Shown: positions 38,224-48,374 of the stretch, piece by piece
How the letters are laid out: the number at the start of each line of letters is the position of its first letter
Position numbering within the stretch: position 1 is the stretch's first letter
Source of the DNA: Pseudomonas capeferrum
GTDB lineage: Bacteria; Pseudomonadota; Gammaproteobacteria; Pseudomonadales; Pseudomonadaceae
Length of the DNA: 64,000 bases
Direction: 5' to 3'
NCBI RefSeq assembly: GCF_000731675.1
Contig: NZ_JMIT01000002.1
Coordinates: 161,456 to 225,455 of the forward strand
Made by a program: the position numbers and the translations under genes
The notes under the pieces: model-generated
Told to the model about the DNA's origin: nothing
The model's input: the letters and a program-made list of their open reading frames with translations, nothing else
The model's database searches: none

Positions 38224-39111
38224 TCAAGCCGACAGTTTACGCCGGGCCATCCCGCCACCCAAGAGCCCTGTCAGGCATCCGATGAGCAACCCGCCGACGT
38301 GGGCGGCATTGGCGATCTGGCCAAAGCCGAGCTGGCCGACCACCCCGGTCAGGCACACCACCAGCCAGATGAGCATCATCACCAGCACGCCCTTGGGCAG
38401 GTTGAAGTGCGGGTTGGGCGCCAGCCACTGGTACAGCCAGATATGCCCAAGCAAGCCGTAGAGCACGCCAGACAGGCCGCCGAACAGGCTCGGGCCGCTG
38501 GTGTAGTGCTGGGCCAGGTTGGACACCAGGCTGAACAACAGGGTCAGGCCCAGCAACAGCCACGGGCCCTGGCGCAGTTCGATGCGCTTGCCCAGCTCCC
38601 AGTACCACAGGCTGTTCATCGCCAGGTGCAGCACGCCGAAGTGCAGCAGCATCGGTGACACCAGGCGCCACCATTGGCCCTCGGCGAGGCCTTGGGCCAG
38701 TGGGGTGAAGTACAGGTAGTCGCCTTGTACGCGGAAATCGAGGAAGGTGAACCAACCGATGGTCGAGAAGTTTTCGCCAAGGCTGGTGAGGCCCGCGACG
38801 ATGAAGCACAGCAGCAGGATCACGGTGGTGACCTTGCAGGCTTTTGCCTGGTCCTTCAGGGAGGGCTGGGTGGCGGCAGTCGCGGTTGAACCCGCTGCCA
38901 TTGGCGCCTGGGCAAGCTCAAGGTCGGCGTTGCCGTCCGGGAAGCGCTGGTAGAGTTGCAGCACGTCTTCGGCCAGGGTATCGGGCGCCCAGAGCACCTG
39001 GGCATCGCCTTCTTCGCTGACCCGGTGCGGCACCTGCAAGCGCTGCAGCAGATGGACGAAGCCGCTGAGGTCGACCGACAGCGGCAGGCGCATCACTTCG
39101 ATTATGTTCAT
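38224..39111 (-). CDS. Rhomboid-family intramembrane serine protease
   Basis: A 295-residue protein with an N-terminal cytoplasmic domain (1-90) and six membrane helices. The catalytic dyad is Ser214 in GGLSGVLYG and His271 in AHVGG, with a WWRLVSPMLLHFGVLHLAMN segment corresponding to helices 1-2 of GlpG-type rhomboids. It cleaves membrane proteins within the bilayer; the substrate is unknown. It overlaps the upstream phosphatase gene by 4 bases and lies 13 bases from DUF1315, so one leftward operon is likely. Confidence 0.92.
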   Translation of the reverse strand: MNIIEVMRLPLSVDLSGFVHLLQRLQVPHRVSEEGDAQVLWAPDTLAEDVLQLYQRFPDGNADLELAQAPMAAGSTATAATQPSLKDQAKACKVTTVILLLCFIVAGLTSLGENFSTIGWFTFLDFRVQGDYLYFTPLAQGLAEGQWWRLVSPMLLHFGVLHLAMNSLWYWELGKRIELRQGPWLLLGLTLLFSLVSNLAQHYTSGPSLFGGLSGVLYGLLGHIWLYQWLAPNPHFNLPKGVLVMMLIWLVVCLTGVVGQLGFGQIANAAHVGGLLIGCLTGLLGGGMARRKLSA

Positions 39112-40079
39112 TGATTGGCCTGTGGGCGATCGACGTCGACCCAGACGAACTTGTGCGGGTCGATACGGGTTTCATCATCCAGCCGATAGGCTGCCAGCTT
39201 GCCATAGAGCACGGCGCTGTAGTCCAGGCAGGCCAGGTTGTCGCGTATCGGCGCCGGGCGGCCGCTGCGCCAGTAATGGCCGACGAACAGCAAGGGTTCG
39301 TCCTCGGCGTAGCGCAGCAAGGCGTTCTTCTGGGTATGGCTGAGCGGCGTGCTGGCGACTGCCTCGGGCAGGGCATCGGGCTGGAACACGATGTCGCCAT
39401 AGGTTTGCGGGTCTTCTTCCCAGAATTTGGTGCGGAAGAAGGCGCGGGTCAGGCCATCGCCACCGGTCAGGGTCAGCCCGTCCGGCAGGCGCATGTCGGT
39501 GCCCCGCAGCAGGCGATTGCACACCGTGGCGGCGAAACTGCCGGGCACGGCCGAGGCCTGGATGAAGTGTTGGTCGATGCGCCCATTCGGGTATTGCTGG
39601 CGTAGCGGCTCGATCAACCGGGGGTCCCAGCAGGCGTGCACCAGGCGGAAGCGCCCGGCGTCGACGAACAGCGGCAATTCATAGAACCAGTTGACGAAGT
39701 CATGCCAGTCGCCGGGGTGGTGGGCGAACTGGGTCAGGGTCTCGTCGATCAGCCGGGCGTGGCGTGGCGTGTGCTCGCGCACATGGGCCTTGCCGCTGCC
39801 GGGCAGGGCCGGGGTAACCCAGCCCAGGGCGTTGTACTCATGGTTGCCCATGATGCAGAACGCCTGACCGGCCTCGACCATGTCGTGCACGATGTGCAAG
39901 GCCTCGCGGATACGCGGCCCACGGTCGACGATGTCACCGAGGAACAGTGCCTGGCGCCGTGGGTGGCGCCAGACGCCCGCCACACGCTTGTAACCCAGGG
40001 CGTCGAGCAGGCGTTCAAGGGTCAGCGCACAACCATGCACGTCACCGATGATGTCGAAACTTCGCGCCGGATCGAGCAT
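39108..40079 (-). CDS. Calcineurin-like metallophosphoesterase (PP-type)
   Basis: A 323-residue cytoplasmic enzyme. The motifs IIGDVHGCALTLERLL (D13 and H15), LFLGDIVDRGPR (D49) and MGNHEYNALG give a complete PPP-type dinuclear metal site, and later VHACWDP supplies another ligand. Related proteins are bis(5'-nucleosyl)-tetraphosphatases or protein phosphatases; which applies here is not clear. It overlaps nadK by one base upstream and the rhomboid gene by 4 bases downstream. Confidence 0.88.
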   Translation of the reverse strand: MLDPARSFDIIGDVHGCALTLERLLDALGYKRVAGVWRHPRRQALFLGDIVDRGPRIREALHIVHDMVEAGQAFCIMGNHEYNALGWVTPALPGSGKAHVREHTPRHARLIDETLTQFAHHPGDWHDFVNWFYELPLFVDAGRFRLVHACWDPRLIEPLRQQYPNGRIDQHFIQASAVPGSFAATVCNRLLRGTDMRLPDGLTLTGGDGLTRAFFRTKFWEEDPQTYGDIVFQPDALPEAVASTPLSHTQKNALLRYAEDEPLLFVGHYWRSGRPAPIRDNLACLDYSAVLYGKLAAYRLDDETRIDPHKFVWVDVDRPQANQ

Positions 40080-40969
40080 CAGTCGTCCCTGCTGCCAAGG
40101 CGGCTGCCCCAGCCGAGTTTGGTACGGCAGACTTCGTAGTAATTGTGGTCCAGCGGATGGATCAGGCGCAGTTTCTGCGGCTTCTTGCTCACCGTGATGG
40201 TGTCGCCGGGGGCGCAGGTGAAGTGGTTCTGGCCGTCACAGGAGACCTGCGGATAGATCTGCAGGTCCTTGGCCACGACGATCTTCAGTTCGCTGTTGCC
40301 GTCCACCACGATCGGCCGGCCCGACAGGGTATGCGGGTACATCGGCACGATGACGATGGCGTCGAGCTTGGGGTGCATGATCGGGCCGCCCGCCGACAAC
40401 GCATAGGCGGTCGAGCCGGTCGGGGTGGCGACGATCAGGCCGTCGGCCTTCTGGCTGCAGACGAACTGGCCATCGATGTAGATCTCGAACTCGATCATCC
40501 GCGTCGATTTGCCGGGGTGCAGGACCACATCGTTGAGCGCATCGCCTTGGCCGATGGCCTCGTGGTGCCGGCGCACTTCAGCCTGCAACAGGAAGCGGTT
40601 TTCTACCAGGTAGTGACCGTCGAGCACTTCGGCGACCTTTTCTTCCAACTCGTCGGGGCGGATATCGGTAAGAAAGCCCAGGTTGCCGCGGTTGATGCCC
40701 AGCACCGGAATGTTGTGCCGGGCCAAGGCGCGGGCGGCGCCGAGCAGGCTGCCATCACCACCAACGACGATGACCAGGTCGCAGACCTCGCCCAGCAGCT
40801 TGCGCGTGGACGTCTGCAGGCCGTGGCCGGGCAGCACTTCGGCGATGGTGTCCTCGAGGATCACATGCAGGTGGCGCTCGATGAGGAATTTTTTCAGTCG
40901 GCGAATGGTGTCGAGCACCTGTGAGCTGCCAAGGCGTCCGATGATACCGATATTGCGAAATTGCTCCAT
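40079..40969 (-). CDS. nadK: NAD kinase
   Basis: A 296-residue enzyme that phosphorylates NAD to NADP in the cytoplasm. The diagnostic GGDG lies at 70-73, followed by NRGNLGFLTD and the NAD-binding SKADGLIVATPTGSTAY region (here CSQKADGLIVATPTGSTAY). Length is normal for the bacterial type. It appears to be the first gene of the leftward nadK-phosphatase-rhomboid-DUF1315-DUF2797-pepN run and is divergent from DUF1853. Confidence 0.96.
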   Translation of the reverse strand: MEQFRNIGIIGRLGSSQVLDTIRRLKKFLIERHLHVILEDTIAEVLPGHGLQTSTRKLLGEVCDLVIVVGGDGSLLGAARALARHNIPVLGINRGNLGFLTDIRPDELEEKVAEVLDGHYLVENRFLLQAEVRRHHEAIGQGDALNDVVLHPGKSTRMIEFEIYIDGQFVCSQKADGLIVATPTGSTAYALSAGGPIMHPKLDAIVIVPMYPHTLSGRPIVVDGNSELKIVVAKDLQIYPQVSCDGQNHFTCAPGDTITVSKKPQKLRLIHPLDHNYYEVCRTKLGWGSRLGSRDD

Positions 40970-41057
40970 GGGGCTCCTGCGAGGCTCTGCGGCGGGTGAC
41001 TATGCGCCGATTATGGGCGAAACGACCGGGCAGCGGCAAACCGGCTATGCTCGCTGG

Positions 41058-41990
41058 ATGATGCCCTTCGCCGAACTCCACGACTTGCCCCGCCAGTTGC
41101 GCCGCCCTGCCGTGCGCGACCTGGCCTGGACACTGCTGTCCCCACCGCTGCTCAGCGCCCCGCCCTGCCCCCAGCGCCACCCGCTGGCAGGCAGTGCCTG
41201 GGCCGATGAGCCGCAGCGCCTGAAAGCCTGGTTGTTGGCCTTGGATGCCGATGACCAGCCGCTGCGTGACGGGCTGGCGAGGCTGACCAGCCGGCGCCTG
41301 GGGCTTTACTACGAAAGCCTGTGGCAGTTCGCCCTGGGCCAGGCGCCGGGTATCGAGCTGCTGGCGGCCAACCTGGCGATCCGCGAAGGTGGGCGCACGC
41401 TGGGCGAGCTGGATATCTTGCTGCGCGACGCTGAAGGCACCCACCACCTGGAGCTGGCGATCAAGCTTTACCTGGGGCCGGACCACAGCGGTGGCCGCGA
41501 CCCCGCGCAGTGGCTCGGGCCGGGGTGTTACGACCGATTGGGCAGCAAGCTGGCGCACCTGGCCGGGCATCAGTTGCCCATGTCTAGTGGTGCGCACAGC
41601 CGTGTGGCGCTGGCCGGGCTTGGCGTGCAGCAGGTGCAAGCGCATCTGTGGCTTGCGGGTTATCTGTTCTACCCATGGCCTGGGCATGCAGAACCGCCTG
41701 AGGGGGCCAACCCGCTGCATCTGCGCGGGCGTTGGTTACGCCGGCGGGATTGGCCAAGGGCCACAGCTGAACGTTGGCAGCCCCTGCCGCGCAATGCCTG
41801 GTTGGCGCCAGCGCGGGTCACGGCCGAGGCGTGCTGGACAGTGCAGCAGTTCGAGGCTTGGCTGGCGGGGTTGGATGAGCAGGCGCCGGCGCAGATGCTG
41901 GTCAGGTTGCACATGCAGGCCGATGGGGCCTGGCATGAAGTAGAGCGGGTATTTTTGGTGGCCGATGGCTGGCCGGCGCTGAGCGAGTAG
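41058..41990 (+). CDS. DUF1853 family protein, possible PD-(D/E)XK-like fold
   Basis: A 310-residue protein. The conserved centre IREGGRTLGELDILLRD (Glu117, Asp119) followed by HHLELAIKLYLG (Glu132, Lys136) is the DUF1853 signature and resembles the acidic residues plus lysine of restriction-endonuclease folds. Activity is unproven. I start at MMPFAELHDLPRQL; an in-frame ATG at 41013 would add 15 residues and neither has a clear ribosome site. It is divergent from nadK with an 88-base gap. Confidence 0.8.
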   Translation: MMPFAELHDLPRQLRRPAVRDLAWTLLSPPLLSAPPCPQRHPLAGSAWADEPQRLKAWLLALDADDQPLRDGLARLTSRRLGLYYESLWQFALGQAPGIELLAANLAIREGGRTLGELDILLRDAEGTHHLELAIKLYLGPDHSGGRDPAQWLGPGCYDRLGSKLAHLAGHQLPMSSGAHSRVALAGLGVQQVQAHLWLAGYLFYPWPGHAEPPEGANPLHLRGRWLRRRDWPRATAERWQPLPRNAWLAPARVTAEACWTVQQFEAWLAGLDEQAPAQMLVRLHMQADGAWHEVERVFLVADGWPALSE

Positions 41991-42002
41991 GTGGGTTTGT
42001 GC

Positions 42003-42090
42003 GCAGGGCTTGAGGTTTGTGGCGCCCAGAAGATCGAGCGCCGCGCTGGCGGCGCTCGATCTCATAGGCGCTAAAAACCTCAAGCCCTGC
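42003..42090. repeat. REP-related inverted repeat
   Basis: An 88-base imperfect palindrome with ends GCAGGGCTTGAGGTTT and AAACCTCAAGCCCTGC and a core GATCGAGCGCCGC / GCGGCGCTCGATC. The core and the GCAGGGCTT edge match the larger element at 23070-23335. It follows the DUF1853 gene and could terminate it. Confidence 0.8.
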
Positions 42091-42208
42091 CCCACCGGCC
42101 AAACACCTTTCACCGACCCAGCGCAAAGCATCCCCTCAAATCAGCAGTTACAGTTACCCGTGAGCGCCAGCAAGAGCGCCACCTTAAACCTGATGACGAG
42201 GATCAAGC

Positions 42209-42754
42209 ATGGTTTCACTCACCCCGACGCCTCATTACGCGCGCCTGTCCATCGCCCTGCACTGGCTGATGCTGGTGCTGCTGGCCGCCGTCTACGCCTG
42301 CATCGAGTTTCGCGGCCTGTTCCCCAAGGACAGCGCTGAGCGCAACCTAATGAAGGACCTGCACTTCATGCTGGGCCTGACGGTGTTCGTGCTGGTCTGG
42401 CTGCGCCTGGCGGTACGCCTGAGCCGCCCCACCCCGCCCATTCTGCCCAAGCCCCCTGCATGGCAGACCGGCCTTGCCCACCTGATGCACCTGGCACTGT
42501 ACCTGTTGATGATCGGCCTGCCCCTGGCCGGCTGGCTGATTCTCAGCGCCGCCGACAAGCCGGTACCCTTCTATGGCCTCGAGCTGCCCCACCTGATCGG
42601 CGCAGACCCGGACCAAGCCAAGTTCATCAAAGGCTGGCATGAGCGCGTCGGCAGCTGGGGTTACTGGCTGATCGGCCTGCATGCGCTGGCCGGGCTGTAT
42701 CACCACTACGTGCAACGCGACAACACGCTGCTGCGCATGCTGCCCTACAAGTAA
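42209..42754 (+). CDS. Cytochrome b561 family protein
   Basis: A 181-residue inner-membrane protein with four predicted helices (about 12-30, 47-65, 90-110 and 145-165). Likely haem ligands are the histidines in IALHWLMLVLL, KDLHFMLGL, LMHLALYLL and GLHALAGLYHHY. This matches the bacterial CybB family, which passes electrons between quinol and periplasmic acceptors or detoxifies superoxide. Its 3' end overlaps the convergent PLP enzyme gene by 10 bases. Confidence 0.92.
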   Translation: MVSLTPTPHYARLSIALHWLMLVLLAAVYACIEFRGLFPKDSAERNLMKDLHFMLGLTVFVLVWLRLAVRLSRPTPPILPKPPAWQTGLAHLMHLALYLLMIGLPLAGWLILSAADKPVPFYGLELPHLIGADPDQAKFIKGWHERVGSWGYWLIGLHALAGLYHHYVQRDNTLLRMLPYK

Positions 42755-43644
42755 CCGCGTCGGCCTTGCAGGCCACCGGTGTGCAGCACGATCAGGCGGG
42801 TGCCGGGCGGGAATACGCCGGCCTCGACCTGCTCACGCAGCGCCAGCAAGGCCTTACCGGTGTAGAGCGCTTCGAGCGGCACGCCGGTGCTGCGCTCGCA
42901 GGCGTCGATGAACCCCAGCAGTTCGTCGTCGACCCGGGCAAAGCCGCCCCGGCAGGCATCGTGCAGCCTATAACCACTGTCGCCTACCAGTTGGCTCACA
43001 TTCTCCGCCACGCCATGATCGCCTGGCACCGCCAGCGCGCCGTGCACGTCATGCGCGCCGGCCTCTTCCAGCACCAGGCCAGCCAGCGTGGTACCGGTAC
43101 CCACGGCCAGCCACCAGGCGCTGTAATCGTCCCAACCGATGCCGGCCAGCTGTGTACGCGCCTGCGCGACGATCAACCCGCAGCCTTGCGCGCCCGCCAT
43201 GCCGCCACCGCCTTCGGGGATGCAGTGCCAGCCGGGGTAACGTGCCTGCCAGGGTTGCCAGAACCCCGCTTCATGGCGCGCACGGTAGCCACCATAGCCC
43301 AGCCAGTGCACGTGCATGCCCAGCGTCTGCAGATCACGCACCGTCGGGGTGTCCTGGGCATGGCCACGCAGCAAGCCGGCGGTGGCGAAGCCAAACCGTT
43401 TGCCGGCGGCGGCCAGGGCGTGCAAGTGGTTGGAGTGGCTACCGCCCAGGCTGATCAGACCGGGGGCGCCTGCTTCATGGGCTTGTGCAAGGTGGTGGCG
43501 CAGCTTGAACCACTTGTTGCCGCTGATCAGGGGGTCGATCAGGTCCAGGCGCAAGATGGCAGCTTCGACGTTGGCGCTTTGTAGCCAAGGCAGGGTCAGG
43601 GGGTGCAGAGGGGCCAGGGGGAGGTTCAAGAAATCGATGGACAT
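42745..43644 (-). CDS. PLP-dependent D-cysteine desulfhydrase / ACC deaminase family enzyme
   Basis: A 299-residue fold-type II PLP enzyme. The Schiff-base lysine is Lys44 in LISGNKWFKLRHHL, followed by LISLGGSHSNHLHALAAAG and the phosphate-binding VGTGTTLAG loop. ILHTGGLQGRRGY near the end is typical of the 1-aminocyclopropane-1-carboxylate deaminase/DcyD family. Substrate specificity (ACC, D-cysteine or other) cannot be settled from sequence. It is shorter than true ACC deaminase (about 338), which favours a desulfhydrase-like role. It stands alone, convergent with cytochrome b561. Confidence 0.87.
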   Translation of the reverse strand: MSIDFLNLPLAPLHPLTLPWLQSANVEAAILRLDLIDPLISGNKWFKLRHHLAQAHEAGAPGLISLGGSHSNHLHALAAAGKRFGFATAGLLRGHAQDTPTVRDLQTLGMHVHWLGYGGYRARHEAGFWQPWQARYPGWHCIPEGGGGMAGAQGCGLIVAQARTQLAGIGWDDYSAWWLAVGTGTTLAGLVLEEAGAHDVHGALAVPGDHGVAENVSQLVGDSGYRLHDACRGGFARVDDELLGFIDACERSTGVPLEALYTGKALLALREQVEAGVFPPGTRLIVLHTGGLQGRRGYL

Positions 43645-43718
43645 GGATCGGGGCCTGAGGCGGATTCATCAGTCTATCAGTGAAACAGCGGGGGGCCGCA
43701 AAGCAGCCCCCGGCCCTA

Positions 43719-45818
<2,100 letters not shown>

Positions 45819-45835
45819 TTATCTGCCGATGACAT

Positions 45836-45849
45836 TAAACAGGCGTTTG
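45836..45849. promoter_or_regulatory. Candidate PsrA (fatty-acid responsive) operator upstream of fadH
   Basis: The sequence AAAC-AGGC-GTTTG fits the published Pseudomonas PsrA pattern [G/C]AAACN2-4GTTT[G/C] except at its first base. Position about 80-95 bases before fadH suits control of a beta-oxidation gene. It also lies upstream of the divergent nitrilase-fold gene. Confidence 0.4.
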
Positions 45850-45944
45850 AACAGGCTCAATGATCGAAACTGACAACTTATTGATCCTCCCTCACAGCAC
45901 GGCTACCCTAGACAACTCTGACTTCCAAGGCGCAGTACCGCTTC

Positions 45945-47063
45945 ATGCGAAAACTCCTGGCAAGCGCCCTGGCGCTGGTGATGATCGCCGCCGTGTGCGG
46001 CTACGGCTTCTGGACCCAGCAGCGCCCGGAAGGCCATTACCTGTCCGACCTGCGCATCGAGCTCGCGCTCAACCATGGCGTGCCGGGCGAACACGGCAAC
46101 CTGCTGGGCGTCGAGCCGCTGCTTTACCCAAGTGACTACCAGAACCTGCAGCGCCTGCACCGCAAGCTCTCGGCCTATCTGCAGCAGGCCCGAATGCAGG
46201 GGCTGGTTGGCCCACGCACGGTGGTGGTGTTGCCGGAGCACATCGGCACCTGGCTGTGGGCGCGCGGCGAAAAGAACGAGCTGTACCAGGTCACGCAGAG
46301 CCGCGAGGCCTTGCAATGGCTGGAGCTGAGCAACCCGCTGCGCTATGGCCTGGCGATGCTGCGCGCCAACGCCGACGACTGGCGCACCGACGCGCACTTG
46401 CGCATGAAGGCCGAGCAGATGGCCGCCGACTATCAGCAGCTGTTCGGTGGCCTGGCCAAGGAGTTTGGGGTAACCCTGGTGGCTGGCTCTATCGTGCTCC
46501 CTGCCCCTTATGTCAAACAGGGCGTGCTGCACGCCGGCAGTGGCCCGCTGTACAACAGCAGCGTGGTGTTTGCCGGCGACGGCTCGCTGCTGGGCCAGCC
46601 CCAGCGCCAGCAGTACCCAGACAGCGAAATGCGCCGCTACATCCATGATGGCCGCCAGCACCCGCTGCAGGTCCTGCAAACCCCCGCCGGGCGCCTCGGT
46701 GTACTGATCGGCAGTGACAGCTGGTACCCGGAAAACCACCAGCAACTGGAGCAACAGTCGGTCCAACTGATCGCCAACCCGGTGTTCCTCAGCGGCAAAG
46801 GTAGCTGGCAGGCGCCCTGGCGCGGCAACCGCCACCAGCAAGCGGCGGCCGAGCTTGCCTTGCAGCGTGGCGAGGTAAGCGAGCAAACCGCCTGGCAGCG
46901 CCTGACCCAGGCGGCTGGCGCAGGTGTCAGCAGCATGAGCGTGTTCATGCGCGGGCAGTTCTGGGAGCAGGCCGGCGACGGCCAGGGCTTTGCCCATCAA
47001 TCGGGCGAACTGCTGGCGGGCAACCCTAGCCATGGCGCCCGCCTGCTGAACCTGTGGTTGTGA
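45945..47063 (+). CDS. Membrane-anchored nitrilase-fold protein lacking catalytic residues
   Basis: A 372-residue protein with an N-terminal membrane anchor or signal (LLASALALVMIAAVCGYGFW). The carbon-nitrogen hydrolase layout is visible: the glutamate segment VVVLPEHIGTW (Glu98), DGSLLG at 212-217, and LGVLIGSDSWYPEN at 251-263. In active enzymes the last motif reads ICxD; here Gly256 or Ser257 stands at the cysteine position, and Arg221 stands where the catalytic lysine is expected. It is therefore probably not an amidase. An AraC-type regulator follows 4 bases later, implying co-transcription. Confidence 0.75.
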   Translation: MRKLLASALALVMIAAVCGYGFWTQQRPEGHYLSDLRIELALNHGVPGEHGNLLGVEPLLYPSDYQNLQRLHRKLSAYLQQARMQGLVGPRTVVVLPEHIGTWLWARGEKNELYQVTQSREALQWLELSNPLRYGLAMLRANADDWRTDAHLRMKAEQMAADYQQLFGGLAKEFGVTLVAGSIVLPAPYVKQGVLHAGSGPLYNSSVVFAGDGSLLGQPQRQQYPDSEMRRYIHDGRQHPLQVLQTPAGRLGVLIGSDSWYPENHQQLEQQSVQLIANPVFLSGKGSWQAPWRGNRHQQAAAELALQRGEVSEQTAWQRLTQAAGAGVSSMSVFMRGQFWEQAGDGQGFAHQSGELLAGNPSHGARLLNLWL

Positions 47064-47067
47064 CCCC

Positions 47068-48108
47068 GTGGCCCGCCCCCGCGTGCGCCTGGGTGACCTG
47101 TCGGTAGGCTTCGTCCAGCCATTGGCCGAGGCTGTGCGCGCGCTGGGCCATGACCCAGCGCCCCTGCTGCGGCGCTATGGCCTCGATGCTGCGCGCCTGG
47201 CCGAAGCGGGCGCACGCTTGTCGATCCCCCGCTACATGCACCTTGGGCATGCCGCCATCACGCTCTGCTCAGAGCCGGCCCTGGGCCTGCACATGGGGCG
47301 CCTCAGCCGCCTGGCCCATGCCGGCCTGGCGGGCATCACGGCGGCCCAGGCGCCAACCCTGGGCGAAGCGGCGCGCACCTTGCTGCGCTTCGAGCCGCTG
47401 TACGCTGCCAACTACCGGGGCCACTCAAGCTTTCAGGAAGATGCCCAGGGCGCCTGGCTGCGCTTCTACTCCATCAGCCCGTACAACACGTACAACCGTT
47501 TCGTGGTCGATTCGTTGCTCGCCGGCTGGCTGGCACAACTGGGCGACCTGACAGGCACCGTGCTGCAGGCCGAACGGCTGGATATTGAATTTGCAGCGCC
47601 CGACTATGCCACTCAGTATCAGCCGCTGTGCTGTACCCCGGTGCAGTTCGCAGCCGCTGGCAATCAACTGCGCCTGAGCCGCGCCACGCTACAGATAGCC
47701 AACCCGCAGCATTGCCCGAGCACCTGGCAGCACCTGCTGCAACTCTGCGAAGCCGAGTTGCTCCAGCGCACACGGGTACGCAGCCTGGGTGAACGCATCA
47801 CGCACCTGCTCGGCCCGTTACTCAATGGCGGCCGCGAACCGGACCTGGACGAAGTGGCCCAGAGCCTGCAACTGCCCACCTGGACATTGCGGCGCAAGCT
47901 GGCTGAGGAAGGCACGCGCTTTCGCGACGTGCTGAACGAGACACGGCGCGACCTGGCCGAAACCTACATCCGTGACACGGCGCTGGCTTTCGGCGAAATC
48001 GCTTATCTGCTGGGGTTTGCTTCGGCAGAGGCTTTCCAGCGCGCATTCAAGCGCTGGACCGGCCTCACGCCGGGGGAGTTTCGCCGCAGTCAGCGGCAGG
48101 CCGGCTAA
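47068..48108 (+). CDS. AraC-family transcriptional regulator (OruR/GbdR-unlike, Arabinose_bd type)
   Basis: A 346-residue regulator starting at a GTG 4 bases after the preceding stop. The N-terminal effector domain (about 15-200) is of the kind found in OruR/ArgR-like AraC proteins. The C-terminal double helix-turn-helix occupies roughly 245-340, with IRDTALAFGEIAYLLGFASAEAFQRAFKRW read here as landmarks FGEIAYLLGF and FQRAFKRWTG, then LTPGEFR. Effector and targets are unknown; the upstream nitrilase-fold gene or fadH are possible. Its stop overlaps the stop of a convergent 28-codon ORF. Confidence 0.88.
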   Translation: MARPRVRLGDLSVGFVQPLAEAVRALGHDPAPLLRRYGLDAARLAEAGARLSIPRYMHLGHAAITLCSEPALGLHMGRLSRLAHAGLAGITAAQAPTLGEAARTLLRFEPLYAANYRGHSSFQEDAQGAWLRFYSISPYNTYNRFVVDSLLAGWLAQLGDLTGTVLQAERLDIEFAAPDYATQYQPLCCTPVQFAAAGNQLRLSRATLQIANPQHCPSTWQHLLQLCEAELLQRTRVRSLGERITHLLGPLLNGGREPDLDEVAQSLQLPTWTLRRKLAEEGTRFRDVLNETRRDLAETYIRDTALAFGEIAYLLGFASAEAFQRAFKRWTGLTPGEFRRSQRQAG

Positions 48109-48191
48109 AGCTCGGTGGCGTCCTCGGCAGGTTCCGGGGTATCCAGTTCGTATGCCTGGAACTCGAGCAGCTCTTCCTGATATTCGTCCAT
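48105..48191 (-). CDS. Very small acidic ORF, 28 residues
   Basis: The frame reads MDEYQEELLEFQAYELD then TPEPAEDATEL and stop. Nine or more Glu/Asp in 28 residues and an amphipathic N-terminal helix suggest a real regulatory miniprotein. GAGGACGCAGGG precedes the ATG. It resembles short conserved Pseudomonas proteins I have seen, but I cannot verify this. The same frame is open for 59 codons upstream without a ribosome site. Confidence 0.5.
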   Translation of the reverse strand: MDEYQEELLEFQAYELDTPEPAEDATEL

Positions 48192-48374
48192 TGCCCTGCG
48201 TCCTCTTTTCTCATCTGTCTTCGTAGGTGACGCCTTCAACCTAAGCAGGTTGGGTGAAGGAATGATGACAAGCTCATGAGAAGTAAACGTAGCAGGTATC
48301 GAACGCGCTATCGGCGCCCGTCTGTAACAGGGAATGTGTGCTGTGCCCGCGCGTAGCCGCAGGCGCAAAGAGGC

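Noticed and set aside
45903..47033. A 376-codon frame opposite the nitrilase-fold gene
   Set aside because: No family resemblance, while the plus strand has a signal segment and a recognisable fold.
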